DNA of 62,677 nucleotides from Solobacterium sp. (lineage in GTDB: Bacteria > Bacillota_I > Bacilli_A > Erysipelotrichales > Erysipelotrichaceae), in assembly GCA_022486705.1 (NCBI GenBank), contig JAKVKC010000015.1, positions 1 to 62,677 on the forward strand, read 5' to 3'. The stretch's first letter is position 1; each line of letters starts with the position of its first letter. The position numbers and the translations under genes are program-made. Shown one piece after another: positions 52,037 to 61,121 of this stretch. The notes under the pieces are model-generated. The model was given only the letters and a program-made list of their open reading frames with translations, searched no databases and had not been told where the DNA came from.

Positions 52037-52915
52037 ATGAAAAGAGAACTGCGCTCTGCCTTCAATACAAGACAGTACATGCTGGCCCGCGACTTTGAGA
52101 TCTTCTACTACAGCGATCTCCATTTTCAGGCAGTGAAGCCGCATGCCCATGACTACTATGAGTTCTATCTGTTCTTAGAAGGAAACGTCACTATGATCAT
52201 CAATCAGCAGAAGTATCCCCTGCAGTATGGCGATATGATCCTTGTCCCGCCAGGCGTCAGTCACTATGCCATCATTCCGGATTCCAATATTCCCTACCGC
52301 CGTTTTATCTTCTGGCTCTCACAGGACTATGTCACTTCATTATTGAAGCAGTCTCCGGATTATATTTATCTGATGCAGCAAGCCGCCAGCACTTCGCATT
52401 ATCTCTATCACTTTGATCCCGAGCAGTTCAATTCTGTACAGAATAAGATCCTGAAGCTCTTGGAAGAAACGCACTCAGACCGATACGGCAGATCCGCTGC
52501 CATTCCATTGGATGTCAATGATCTGATCCTTTCTTTGAATCGCATCGTCTATGAAGATCAGCATCCCAATACTTCCCACGATCCCGATCTTCTGCCGGAT
52601 GTCTCGCAGTACATTGAGAATCATCTGGAAGAAGAGCTCTCTTTGGATTCTTTGGCTGAGCAGTTCTTTGTCTCCAAGTACTATGTATCTCATCTGTTCA
52701 AAAAAACGTACGGCATTTCCATTCACCAGTACATCATGAAAAAAAGACTGGATGCCTGCCGCAATGCAATGCTGGCAGGAAAGCAGCCTTCTCAGGTATT
52801 TCTTGAATATGGGATCCGCGACTATTCTTCTTTCTTCCGTGCTTTTAAGAAAGAGTATGGCATGTCACCGAAAGAATACCAAGATGTCTATTTAAAAGAT
52901 CCGGACCGTCACTGA
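52037..52915 (+). CDS. AraC-family regulator, probable hexuronate regulator
   Basis: 292 residues. N-terminal cupin effector domain ('HAHDYYEFYLFLEGNVTMII', 'YGDMILVPPGVSHYAII'), C-terminal two-HTH domain (about 190-285: 'SLDSLAEQFFVSKYYVSHLFKKTYG', 'GIRDYSSFFRAFKKEYGMSPKEY'). Divergent to uxuA, so likely controls it in response to a uronate-derived ligand. No ribosome binding site precedes ATG 52037; an upstream 60-codon frame antisense to uxuA is rejected. Its 3' end overlaps the convergent glycerate kinase gene by 7 bp. Confidence 0.87.
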   Translation: MKRELRSAFNTRQYMLARDFEIFYYSDLHFQAVKPHAHDYYEFYLFLEGNVTMIINQQKYPLQYGDMILVPPGVSHYAIIPDSNIPYRRFIFWLSQDYVTSLLKQSPDYIYLMQQAASTSHYLYHFDPEQFNSVQNKILKLLEETHSDRYGRSAAIPLDVNDLILSLNRIVYEDQHPNTSHDPDLLPDVSQYIENHLEEELSLDSLAEQFFVSKYYVSHLFKKTYGISIHQYIMKKRLDACRNAMLAGKQPSQVFLEYGIRDYSSFFRAFKKEYGMSPKEYQDVYLKDPDRH

Positions 52916-54150
52916 CCATTTCGGATCAGCAGAACAGAAAGATCATTGAGGTTGGTGCCGGTCGGACCGGTCATGATCAGACCATGGCATTTCTGCAATG
53001 CATGATAAGCATCATTGTTTTTTAAAACTGTTTCGATACAGATTCCCTGCTGCAGGAGCTCTTCTTTTGTATGGCCATCGACGATCCCGCCGGCCGCATC
53101 GGTCGGTCCATCCGTACCATCGCTGCCTAAAGAAAAGAAACAGACATCTTTCATGCCGGCGATTTCTTTGGCACAGGCGAGCGCCATCTCCTGATTGCGT
53201 CCGCCCAGTCCATTTCCCGCAACATGCACAACCGTCTCACCGCCGGCGATCAAAGCAATGTTCTGATCTTCGGGCTGATGTTCTTTGGCTTTCTGGCCAA
53301 AGGCAAGGCCAGCATCTTTTGCTTCACAGCAAAGCGCATCATTGAGGATCAAAGCGTGATACCCCAGTTCTTCACATGTCTTTTCAGCGTCAAGACATAA
53401 GGTCTTCACACTGCCGATCACCTTTATTTCAGCGTTCTTTATTACTTTCGGCGTCTCTTTTTCCAGCTCCAGTCTCACGTTTTCCGATATCAATATTTGA
53501 TACTTCTGCAGGATCTCTTCTGCATTCATGCATGTCGAAGGATCCGGCGAAATCGGACCGGAAGCAATCACCGCAGAGTCATTGCCCAGAACATCTGAAA
53601 GGGCAATGCCAATGACTTCTGCCGGTGCACAGAGCTGAGCAAATCTGCCGCCCTTTACATGCGACAGATGCTTTCGGACCGTATTGATCTCATGGATATC
53701 CGCACCGCACTTGAGCAGCTGTTCCGTGATCGCATTGTAATCTGCCAATGGTACCGCAGGGCTTTCAAACAGTGCACTGCCGCCCCCAGAGATCAAGACC
53801 AGGACTGTATCTTTCTCATTTAATCCCTGTACCATTGCCATTGCTTTCTGTGTCGCTGCGATGCCATTTTCATCCGTGATCGGATGGCCTGCTTCATAGC
53901 AGGCAAAGCCTGGGATCGTTCCTTTGACATGGCCGTACTTTGTGATACAGATGCCTTTGGCAATGCGTTCGCCCAATACTTTCTGAGCCGCCTCTGCCAT
54001 GGTATATGCAGCTTTGCCAATACTGAGCACATAGATCCTGCCTGTACCAAAAGACATCTTCTGCAGGGCCTTCTGCACAGATGGTCCCGGCATCGCTGTT
54101 TTTAATGCATGGTCGATAATGGCATGGGCATCTGCTTTGATCTGTTCCAT
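52909..54150 (-). CDS. Glycerate 2-kinase (MOFRL family)
   Basis: 413-residue class II glycerate kinase (GckA/TtuD-type) phosphorylating glycerate to 2-phosphoglycerate. N-terminal 'RIYVLSIGKAAYTMAEAA', 'VLISGGGSALFE', 'SDVLGNDSAVIASGPISPDPST', and the MOFRL C-terminal domain 'NQEMALACAKEIAG', 'SLGSDGTDGPTDAAGGIVDG'. It may feed glycerate from sugar-acid catabolism into glycolysis, consistent with the neighbouring hexuronate genes. Follows the terminator of the Sel1 gene, so has its own start of transcription or depends on read-through. Confidence 0.9.
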   Translation of the reverse strand: MEQIKADAHAIIDHALKTAMPGPSVQKALQKMSFGTGRIYVLSIGKAAYTMAEAAQKVLGERIAKGICITKYGHVKGTIPGFACYEAGHPITDENGIAATQKAMAMVQGLNEKDTVLVLISGGGSALFESPAVPLADYNAITEQLLKCGADIHEINTVRKHLSHVKGGRFAQLCAPAEVIGIALSDVLGNDSAVIASGPISPDPSTCMNAEEILQKYQILISENVRLELEKETPKVIKNAEIKVIGSVKTLCLDAEKTCEELGYHALILNDALCCEAKDAGLAFGQKAKEHQPEDQNIALIAGGETVVHVAGNGLGGRNQEMALACAKEIAGMKDVCFFSLGSDGTDGPTDAAGGIVDGHTKEELLQQGICIETVLKNNDAYHALQKCHGLIMTGPTGTNLNDLSVLLIRNGQ

Positions 54151-54163
54151 ATCTCTATCCTCT

Positions 54164-54190
54164 CAAAAACGGCAGGATCATTTCCTGCCG
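54164..54190 (-). terminator. Terminator of the Sel1-repeat gene
   Basis: CGGCAGGA / TCCTGCCG perfect 8-bp stem, 5-nt loop, five Ts on the minus strand. Confidence 0.85.
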
Positions 54191-54196
54191 CTGTTC

Positions 54197-55849
54197 TTAC
54201 TTCTTTGCTTTATATACGTAGTCCCCTTCAATGGAAGCAAATTCTTTTCCATAGAGATAGAACTTTGCATCTCTGATATCGTTGAATAGGAAGGTATCGC
54301 TGTCTGCCGGAACATTGTATTCCTGCAGATCCTGTACCGTCAGATTGATATGATCCATCAGCTGACATGTGCCTGCTTCCGACAGGACCATCAGAAATCT
54401 CAATGGATATTCTTCATCATCGTTAACGATAGAGATTGCCAGCTGCTTCTTATGATTCTTCAATTCCTTGATCTTCATCTTGAACATAGACTGATGTGCC
54501 AAAGCACTTGTCAGGAAGTTCTCTGCTGTATGACGATGGATCACCGAAGTCTTCTTTTCATAGATGGTATTCGGCAGCACTGCCGCAATGCTATCTTCGA
54601 TATTCTTCTGTACCTGGATGTCGCCATAGCTGCTGCTCCTTGCAAGGCGCTGCGCAATGGCATACTGTGCCTGCAGATAATACGCATAGGCCTCATCTGG
54701 ATCTTCTCTGCCATCGATGCCGTAACGATAGAGATTGCCGATACGGTAAGCTACATCCGCAAAGACAGAATCATAGCTGCCGCGGCAGAAGCCATCCAAG
54801 GATTCATCATACAGATCCCACAGCAGACGGGAAGCTGTTTCTTCATTCTTACCAACACCGTATCCATTGAGGAACATGTCCGACAGCTTATAGCGCGACT
54901 GCAGGACACCGCCGGCCGCACCGATGGAGAAGTACTTGAAGGCCTGCGCATACTGCGGCTTGCCTTTGTTGGTACGTCCATAGTAGTAGATATAGCCAAT
55001 TGTATTGGCAATGCTTGGATCCGGCTGTTCCTTGAATACGGTCAAGAGACAGTCCAGGCATGTCTTATAATCTGTTTTATACACACCGTTGCCATCGCCA
55101 TAGCAGGCATAGCCTTTGATCTCCAGCGCCGTCAGATCCTTCTTCGCACAAAGATCTTCCAAAGCATTCTTCCATGCCTTCTGCAGATCCTTCGGCTGTT
55201 CTGCGATTGCATCGCTGCCATCCCAGAAGCAGATCAGATCCATCTTTTCATCGTCATTCAGTATACGCTTGGACGCTGTTTTTTTCTGATTCGCATGATA
55301 TCTGCGCAGATCATCTTCCGCGCACTTCAGATCATAATCGCCCGCATAGTTCAAAGATGCTTCCAGCTGATCCCATATATCCGCAAAGATCGTATGATCA
55401 TCCGGAAGGCCATCTTCACTGCCCGTATTTCCTTCATCCATGATATCGTCGATCTTCGCTTCTTCATTCAGCTGATATGCAAGCAGGTTGTACCAATCTT
55501 CAAACTCTGTCTGATCTTTCTTACGATAGACTTTGATTGCCGCTTCCAGATCATCCAATGTCATCTGATAGGAAGCATGACAAATGATCTTCTTCTCACG
55601 GATGCCCTTCTTTACTGCATCCAGTGTCAGTTCCCCACGGCATACCTGTTTCAATTGTCTCTGCTTCAGTTCAACCGCAGGTACCAGAGATAAAAGATCG
55701 ATAGGAATATCTTTCATTTCGCAATTATCTTCATCCTCTTCAATTGTGCGGATCTTTGCTTTCTTTCCCTTTGTGTCAAAAACGGTTGCGTACTTTGTTT
55801 CTTTGCCATCTTTGTAACATACTAGATCAAACTGTCCCAACTTATTCAT
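54197..55849 (-). CDS. Sel1/TPR-repeat protein
   Basis: 550-residue soluble acidic protein. A central solenoid (about 260-410) shows Sel1-like units: 'ALEIKGYACYGDGNGVYKTDY', 'NTIGYIYYYGRTNKGKPQYAQAFKYFSIGA', 'YKLSDMFLNGYGVGKNEETA', 'YRIGNLYRYGIDGREDPDEAYAYY'. Flanking regions (1-250, 430-550) have no recognised domain; the N-terminus begins with a short beta-rich segment. Sel1 proteins are scaffolds. No signal peptide. Single-gene unit; function unknown. Confidence 0.7.
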   Translation of the reverse strand: MNKLGQFDLVCYKDGKETKYATVFDTKGKKAKIRTIEEDEDNCEMKDIPIDLLSLVPAVELKQRQLKQVCRGELTLDAVKKGIREKKIICHASYQMTLDDLEAAIKVYRKKDQTEFEDWYNLLAYQLNEEAKIDDIMDEGNTGSEDGLPDDHTIFADIWDQLEASLNYAGDYDLKCAEDDLRRYHANQKKTASKRILNDDEKMDLICFWDGSDAIAEQPKDLQKAWKNALEDLCAKKDLTALEIKGYACYGDGNGVYKTDYKTCLDCLLTVFKEQPDPSIANTIGYIYYYGRTNKGKPQYAQAFKYFSIGAAGGVLQSRYKLSDMFLNGYGVGKNEETASRLLWDLYDESLDGFCRGSYDSVFADVAYRIGNLYRYGIDGREDPDEAYAYYLQAQYAIAQRLARSSSYGDIQVQKNIEDSIAAVLPNTIYEKKTSVIHRHTAENFLTSALAHQSMFKMKIKELKNHKKQLAISIVNDDEEYPLRFLMVLSEAGTCQLMDHINLTVQDLQEYNVPADSDTFLFNDIRDAKFYLYGKEFASIEGDYVYKAKK

Positions 55850-55923
55850 GGAAGCCTCCTTAGACTCTTTAAACCAACTATAGGTATTCTATCAAAGATT
55901 TATGATTTTGTTCTGCAATTAAG

Positions 55924-55952
55924 CAAAGAAAAGAGGGACTTCTGTATCCCTC
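55924..55952 (-). terminator. Terminator of the PTS operon
   Basis: GAGGGA / TCCCTC stem with an 8-nt loop, then TTTTCTTT on the minus strand, after the ADP-ribosylglycohydrolase gene. Confidence 0.75.
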
Positions 55953-55968
55953 CAATCATGTTTCATGT

Positions 55969-56967
55969 TTATTGTACAAAAGGTCTTAGTTTAGAAGCAT
56001 ATTCATCAAAATCTATATGATTGACTTTTGATAGGAGATTTACTTCATCCTTATCAAAAGTCGGATGAAATGCACCCGCAATAGCCGTTGAAATTGCACC
56101 GATCGTATCCGTATCTCCGCTCAGATTTGCTGACAGACGAGCTGTTTTTGCTGGCATACAGTTTGTTTCTGTTAGCACTGCATATACTGCAGGAATCGTT
56201 TCTATTGTTTCCATGCCGGTACCAAATAGATTTTCCAGATCTTCATTGAAAGCTTCATTCGCTTCCGTTTCAAATCTTTTTTTCACAGCAGAGATTCTTC
56301 TCTCCAATGAAGCACAGGGAAGCTGATTGCCCCGCTTCATACCTTCTTTCATCAAACTGCATGCAGCATTGATCATGTCCTGAAAGCTTTCCCCATTGCG
56401 AACAGCATAACTGACACAGCCTGCCGCAAAACATGCGCCGGCAATGGCAATATTCGTATGATGTGTCGGCAGACATAAGCTTTCTACTTTGTCCACAAAC
56501 AATTCAGCATTCCGATAATCATAGATCATACCAATGGGACTGATCTTCATAACAGCGCCGTTAGTAGTTCCGTATTTACCTGCCTCTTGCATCGAAGTCC
56601 CATTCTGAATCGCCTGCAGAGCTTTTGCAGTGCTTGGCCCAATGATATATGGATTGATGGCAGCATTGTCCTTGATCCATTTCTGAAGTTTTGCAATATA
56701 CGCCTCCGTTTGGAACTGTCCATCATTTTCGATGATGGTATCACAGACTAATAGTGTATTGATCGTATCATCTGTTACTGTACCAGCACAGAAACTACGG
56801 CCAAAGAAGTCATACTTTGAGGATGATGCAAAATTCTTTATGCCATCTGGAAATGCCTGATGCAATGTACTTCTGGTCATCATTTCTGTCGGCATGCCCA
56901 TCGCATCACCATAGGCACAGCCGATCAAAGCACCTCTAATCCGCTGATAAATGCCATCTTTTGCCAT
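55969..56967 (-). CDS. ADP-ribosylglycohydrolase-family protein in a PTS operon
   Basis: 332 residues of the DraG/ARH fold. Metal ligands: 'GAGTVTDDT'-type 'TDDT' at 65-68 and 'SGDTDTIGAI' near the C-terminus; N-terminal 'GALIGCAYGDAMGMPTEM' is the classical family start. DraG enzymes remove ADP-ribose from proteins, but relatives hydrolyse other ribosides. It starts 2 bp after the EIIBCA stop, in the place where beta-glucoside operons carry a phospho-glycosidase, so it may process the imported phosphorylated substrate. Confidence 0.85.
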   Translation of the reverse strand: MAKDGIYQRIRGALIGCAYGDAMGMPTEMMTRSTLHQAFPDGIKNFASSSKYDFFGRSFCAGTVTDDTINTLLVCDTIIENDGQFQTEAYIAKLQKWIKDNAAINPYIIGPSTAKALQAIQNGTSMQEAGKYGTTNGAVMKISPIGMIYDYRNAELFVDKVESLCLPTHHTNIAIAGACFAAGCVSYAVRNGESFQDMINAACSLMKEGMKRGNQLPCASLERRISAVKKRFETEANEAFNEDLENLFGTGMETIETIPAVYAVLTETNCMPAKTARLSANLSGDTDTIGAISTAIAGAFHPTFDKDEVNLLSKVNHIDFDEYASKLRPFVQ

Positions 56968-56969
56968 TT

Positions 56970-58913
56970 CTACTCCTTTGCTGCTGCAATTGTTCCTGAT
57001 ACTGTTTCCGGCACAACGGTGACCAGCAGTTTTTCTTTATAGTTTACTGTACCCATATGCAGTTTCATTACATCTAAATAATCCTTAGAATTTGTAATAA
57101 CAACTGCAGTTTCAGGATCGATATTATTTTTCTTCATTTCTTCAAGACTGAATGTAATAATCGTTTCTCCTGCTTTGACTTCATCACCCTGTTTCTTCAG
57201 TTTTTGAAACATTCCTTCTGGAAGATTATATGTATCTTTGCCAACATGGATCAGGATTTCTGCACCTGTATTGCTGGTAATGCCAATGGCATGTCCGGTT
57301 GGAAACAAAGCAGTGACAATACCATCACAGGGAGCTATAATTTTCCCTTCTGTCGGAACAATGCAGATGCCTTTGCCAAGCTGACCGGCTGAAAATGCTT
57401 TATCGCCCATTTCTGATAGTTCTTTTACTTCGCCCTTCATTGGAGAATAGATGATTTCTTTGCGACGCTGTGTTGGATCTGCAGCAACAATATCATCTTC
57501 ATTCTTGCCATCTTCACCTGGCTTATAAGAGAACCATGTCAGACAGAATGTAACCGCCATCGCAGCAGCACATGCAGCAATGCACCAGATCATACCGGCA
57601 AAACTTCCTGTTGTTGGATTTACAAAGGACATAATACCTGTAATTCCCATTGAGATTGCATACATCGGTGAATTTGACAGTACTAAGATCAGACCGCCGA
57701 CAAGACCGCCTACCATACAGAAGCCAAACCGTTTCTTTACTGGCAGTGTAACACCATAAATTGAAGGCTCTATGATGCAGAAACATGCCGATAGGAAAGC
57801 AGGAAGCGAAATATTCTTCATCTTATTGCTCTTTGTTCTTAAGAAAACGGCTAAGCAGGCTGCCATATGAGTAAAGCTTGCCGGGAAAATAGCTGCTACG
57901 ATCAATGAATTGGCATTGGCGGCAAATTCAATCAAGCCCAATGTAATCAATGGCCAATGCAGTCCAAAGATGACCAATGGCTGATATATCAAAGTAATCA
58001 CTGCAAAGGCAAGAAGTTTCGACTTAGCAATTAAGAAGTTCAGTCCAGCTGATAGACCATTCTGAAGAATCATAGAAACTGGTCCAATGATCAGAATGCC
58101 AACAATGGCACCAATCAAAATGGTCAGAAATGGTACCATAAATTGTTTCAATACAGATGGAATATACTTCTTAAATACCTTTTCAAGCTTTGATGCAAAC
58201 CATGTGATCAGCATGATTGGAATCAGCGTCGAAGTATATCCGGTCGTTGGGAAAATGATTGGCAGGCCGAAGAATGTCTTATAAACTGGCATTGCAAATG
58301 GTGTACCTGCAAATACTGTCATCAGTACATCACCAGCATTCATTGATTCGGCGATGCTCGGGAAGATCAGTACAGCGCCTAAGATCATACCTACAAATGG
58401 ATCCATGCCAAATGCCTTTGCACTCGTGTAACCCAAAATTACCGGGAAGAATGTTAAACATGCACTGCCAATCGCATTCAATAGAATATTGGTTCCTGAT
58501 CCTGCCTGAATTGCTCCTGTAGCAAGCAATACAGAATTCAGTCCAGCAATGATACCGCAGGCACACAATACGCCTAAAGAAGGCACAACGATTCTTGTGA
58601 TCAATGCCGCAAAGCGATTCACTGCATTACCCTTTTTCTTTTCTTCCTTCTGGTCAGATGCCGTTTTACCGGTCTGTCGAATAATTTCTTCATAGACATC
58701 CCCGACCTGTGTGCCAATGATCACCTGAAGTTTTCCTTCAGCAATCTGACTTGAAATGATATCTTTATTTGCATCTAAAGCATTTCGATCTGCTTTTGCA
58801 TCATCATACAATTTGATACGCAGTCTGGTCATACAGTGACTGATGTTTTCAATATTATCTTCACCACCGACTTTTTCGATGATAAAAGAAGCTAACTTTT
58901 CATAGCTGCTCAT
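56970..58913 (-). CDS. PTS beta-glucoside-type EIIBCA permease
   Basis: 647 residues. EIIB (about 1-85) with phosphorylatable Cys27 in 'NISHCMTRLRIKL'; EIIC (about 105-460) with about ten helices; EIIA (about 490-640) with active His in 'GAEILIHVGKDTY'. Same domain order as BglF/SacP-like sugar permeases, importing and phosphorylating a glucoside or related sugar. Lies 12 bp after a BglG-type antiterminator. Substrate not visible; the missing glycosidase and the ADP-ribosylglycohydrolase partner are unusual. Confidence 0.92.
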   Translation of the reverse strand: MSSYEKLASFIIEKVGGEDNIENISHCMTRLRIKLYDDAKADRNALDANKDIISSQIAEGKLQVIIGTQVGDVYEEIIRQTGKTASDQKEEKKKGNAVNRFAALITRIVVPSLGVLCACGIIAGLNSVLLATGAIQAGSGTNILLNAIGSACLTFFPVILGYTSAKAFGMDPFVGMILGAVLIFPSIAESMNAGDVLMTVFAGTPFAMPVYKTFFGLPIIFPTTGYTSTLIPIMLITWFASKLEKVFKKYIPSVLKQFMVPFLTILIGAIVGILIIGPVSMILQNGLSAGLNFLIAKSKLLAFAVITLIYQPLVIFGLHWPLITLGLIEFAANANSLIVAAIFPASFTHMAACLAVFLRTKSNKMKNISLPAFLSACFCIIEPSIYGVTLPVKKRFGFCMVGGLVGGLILVLSNSPMYAISMGITGIMSFVNPTTGSFAGMIWCIAACAAAMAVTFCLTWFSYKPGEDGKNEDDIVAADPTQRRKEIIYSPMKGEVKELSEMGDKAFSAGQLGKGICIVPTEGKIIAPCDGIVTALFPTGHAIGITSNTGAEILIHVGKDTYNLPEGMFQKLKKQGDEVKAGETIITFSLEEMKKNNIDPETAVVITNSKDYLDVMKLHMGTVNYKEKLLVTVVPETVSGTIAAAKE

Positions 58914-58925
58914 ATATCCTCCTCA

Positions 58926-59771
58926 TTATTTGTTAAATATCGCTCTTTGAATATGGATTACTAAATAAAGCAATTCTTCACTTCCAATATCCACGTCAAA
59001 TCTTCCTTTTACGAATCCCTTGATATTGATCGCGCATAGATAGGAATCACTGTATGTTGTCTTCATCATCTGCAGTAAGTTTTCATCACTTTTATCATTT
59101 TTAAAAGTCGAATGACTTACAATTCTCTGTGAAAAATATCTTAGATGATTGATAAAACGATAGTACGTAAGACTTCCTTCATTGATTTCTGTGTTGAAAT
59201 AAGCACGTACAATATCCAGTATTTGTTCAATGATCTTTGTGGATTGTTCAATCTTATCTGTCCCAATTGCATTTTCCGTTTCTGCATTCACAATATGAAG
59301 AGCAATAAAACCTGCTTCATCATCAGCAAGAGCAACACCAGTTTCACCTTGAATGATCTCAATTCCCTTTTTTCCTAACTGATATTCATCAGGGTAAAAC
59401 TTCATAATATCGAACAGCAGACTGTTATGTACCTGGATGCCCTTTTCATAATTCTTCAATGCATAATGAATATGATCACTTAAAGACACATAGATACTAT
59501 CGCTCACTGGTCGACCTAAACTCATCTTGATATTATTGACGATCTTGCCAACAACTGCGACTTCTTCCATTGGAAGCGATACAAGTATTTCTTGAAACTT
59601 TGTGTTCAGCTGCTGTGAAGATAAGCAAAATGTCTTCTGAATCTTTGCAGGATTCACAGGGTCACCGGTTTTTTTATTATATGCAACGCCCTTGCCAACA
59701 ATAACTACTTCCTGATTGTTCTCATCAATCACGACAGCAGAATTATTGTTAAGAATCTTACTGATCTTCAT
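58926..59771 (-). CDS. BglG/LicT-family transcriptional antiterminator
   Basis: 281 residues: RNA-binding CAT domain (1-55, 'MKISKILNNNSAVVID'), then PRD1 (about 70-170) and PRD2 (about 175-281) with phosphorylatable histidines such as 'SDHIHYAL' and 'LVIHIQRA'. The protein binds a leader RNA hairpin to allow read-through when the cognate PTS is active. GGAGGTGAAAAG fixes ATG 59771; a 6-codon longer frame is rejected. Cotranscribed with its EIIBCA. Confidence 0.92.
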   Translation of the reverse strand: MKISKILNNNSAVVIDENNQEVVIVGKGVAYNKKTGDPVNPAKIQKTFCLSSQQLNTKFQEILVSLPMEEVAVVGKIVNNIKMSLGRPVSDSIYVSLSDHIHYALKNYEKGIQVHNSLLFDIMKFYPDEYQLGKKGIEIIQGETGVALADDEAGFIALHIVNAETENAIGTDKIEQSTKIIEQILDIVRAYFNTEINEGSLTYYRFINHLRYFSQRIVSHSTFKNDKSDENLLQMMKTTYSDSYLCAINIKGFVKGRFDVDIGSEELLYLVIHIQRAIFNK

Positions 59772-59834
59772 CTTTTCACCTCCGTCCATTTCTGTTCAAG
59801 CATGATCATCTGCAGATAATTATACTTGGCATGA

Positions 59835-59865
59835 CTTCAGCAAACAAAAAACTTGTCTGCTAAAG
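59835..59865 (-). promoter_or_regulatory. Leader hairpin upstream of the BglG gene (candidate antiterminator target)
   Basis: AGCAGACAA / TTGTTTGCT pairs over 9 bp (one G-U) around a short T-rich loop, extended by CTT / AAG. It is 31 nt, the size of a RAT element, and lies in the bglG leader, but no overlapping U-tailed terminator was found and the sequence does not match the LicT/SacY RAT consensus. Confidence 0.4.
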
Positions 59866-59937
59866 TACAAAACACACTTATGCAAACAAGTTAAGCTTAT
59901 CTGGATTCAGACAATGACTTCCTCGTTAGATATTCAA

Positions 59938-59966
59938 ACCATATATCTTTTCTTTGAGCCTGTCAA
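59938..59966 (-). promoter_or_regulatory. Promoter of the bglG-PTS operon
   Basis: Minus-strand perfect TTGACA (59961-59966), 17-bp spacer, TATGGT (59938-59943). This gives a leader of about 160 nt before bglG. Confidence 0.6.
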
Positions 59967-60004
59967 TATAGATAAATGCTTTACATAGAGCACTTTTCAA
60001 GCAG

Positions 60005-60505
60005 TTAGATACCGAACAGGATCAAGCATACTGCAATGACGAAGATGCCAGCCCCAGAAGCAAATGTAATACCTGCTGCTCTTAAGCGATGATTCAGGAC
60101 ACGGTTGGAATGCTGGAGATCAGAACAGATCTTCTGATACAGTTCATACTCATACTGCACTCTCTGTTCCTTCTCCGCAAAGGACTCCGGTGCTTCTTCG
60201 ATCTGCATTAGAATCGCATCGGCTGATGCAATCTGATCTCTTCCCTGATGCCATTGGGCAAGGACAGCGACCAGGAGACTGGCAAATACCGTACCGATAG
60301 ACGCCAGAAGAAGAATTGTATCCGCAAGTGACAGATGGGACATGAGATAGCAGCACGATACTGCCATCAGTCCCAAGAGACATCCGCTGGCAATCAAAAG
60401 GGAAGATGCGGAATGATGGATAGAGTCTTCTCTTTTGATCTCATCTGTATAAATGTTCTTAAAGATATGCAGCATATCTGCTGTCTGTTCGTTTTTATCT
60501 GTCAT
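60005..60505 (-). CDS. Three-helix membrane protein of unknown function
   Basis: 166 residues: short polar N-terminus, two helices (about 34-56, 61-83), a cytoplasmic coiled-coil-prone stretch ('SFAEKEQRVQYEYELYQKICSDL'), and a C-terminal helix (about 145-164). The 'REDSIHHSASSLLIASG' approach to helix 1 is reminiscent of SLATT/CNBD-less effector membrane proteins, but no family can be named. TATAAT (minus strand, 60531-60536) precedes it. Between the PTS operon and the IS66 fragment. The 262 bp beyond it (60506-60767) contains no gene I can support. Confidence 0.55.
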   Translation of the reverse strand: MTDKNEQTADMLHIFKNIYTDEIKREDSIHHSASSLLIASGCLLGLMAVSCCYLMSHLSLADTILLLASIGTVFASLLVAVLAQWHQGRDQIASADAILMQIEEAPESFAEKEQRVQYEYELYQKICSDLQHSNRVLNHRLRAAGITFASGAGIFVIAVCLILFGI

Positions 60506-60767
60506 GTCTTACTTCCTGTTTACATACGCTATTATATGTCGAAAGCATCTAAAAAGGTACCATTCCCAGTGATCGATTGCGGACAAATTCGAAAAAGTCC
60601 ATCGCTATGAGCGCTCATTCTTCGAATAGATCAGGCTATCTCGGGCAAATGAAAAGACGATGCTCGATCAAGCAGAATGTAGGATACATAATTTACATTT
60701 GCTTAGCCATCGTCCCTATACTGCATCGCAGGTGCCAATTTTTTCAGATCAAGTTGTGGATAACTTT

Positions 60768-61121
60768 TTACACTGCACGTGTCGGATGTACTTCTCTGAT
60801 CGTTGATTCAATATTCAGTCCCTCTAAGAGATGCTCATACTGAAGATGAGTGATCGTTCTGAGATCCGCCGCCTTGCGCGGCCACTGGAATCTTCCATCA
60901 TCGATTCTCTTGTACAGAAGAAGGAATCCATCTCCTTCCCACAGCAGTCCCTTGATCCGATCTGATTTCCTTCCGCAGAACAGGAACAGTGTTCCTTGAT
61001 CAAAGGGATCAAGATGGAACTGATTCTGAACAGCGGCAGCCAATCCGTCGATTCCATTTCTCAAGTCTGTATAGCCGCATGCAATATATACCTTTGTGAA
61101 TCCTTGGAATTCTTTAAGCAT
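60768..61121 (-). CDS. tnpB: IS66-family accessory protein TnpB
   Basis: 117 residues of the IS66 Orf2 family: 'VYIACGYTDLRNGIDGLAAAV', 'LFLFCGRKSDRIKGLLWEGDGFLLLYKRID', 'GRFQWPR'. Required together with TnpA and TnpC for IS66 transposition. It overlaps tnpA by 8 bp, the usual coupling. The expected tnpC (about 500 codons) does not follow: minus-strand reading after 60768 closes in all frames within a few dozen codons. Confidence 0.93.
   Translation of the reverse strand: MLKEFQGFTKVYIACGYTDLRNGIDGLAAAVQNQFHLDPFDQGTLFLFCGRKSDRIKGLLWEGDGFLLLYKRIDDGRFQWPRKAADLRTITHLQYEHLLEGLNIESTIREVHPTRAV

Noticed and set aside
54350-55693. A 447-codon open frame on the plus strand
   Set aside because: It is exactly antisense to the Sel1-repeat gene, has no ribosome binding site, and its Ile/Cys/Arg-rich composition is what reversed GATC-rich codons produce.
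60536-60767. Possible remnant of IS66 tnpC downstream of tnpB
   Set aside because: All minus-strand frames are closed within short distances and no TnpC motif could be recognised; only a profile search could show decayed remains.
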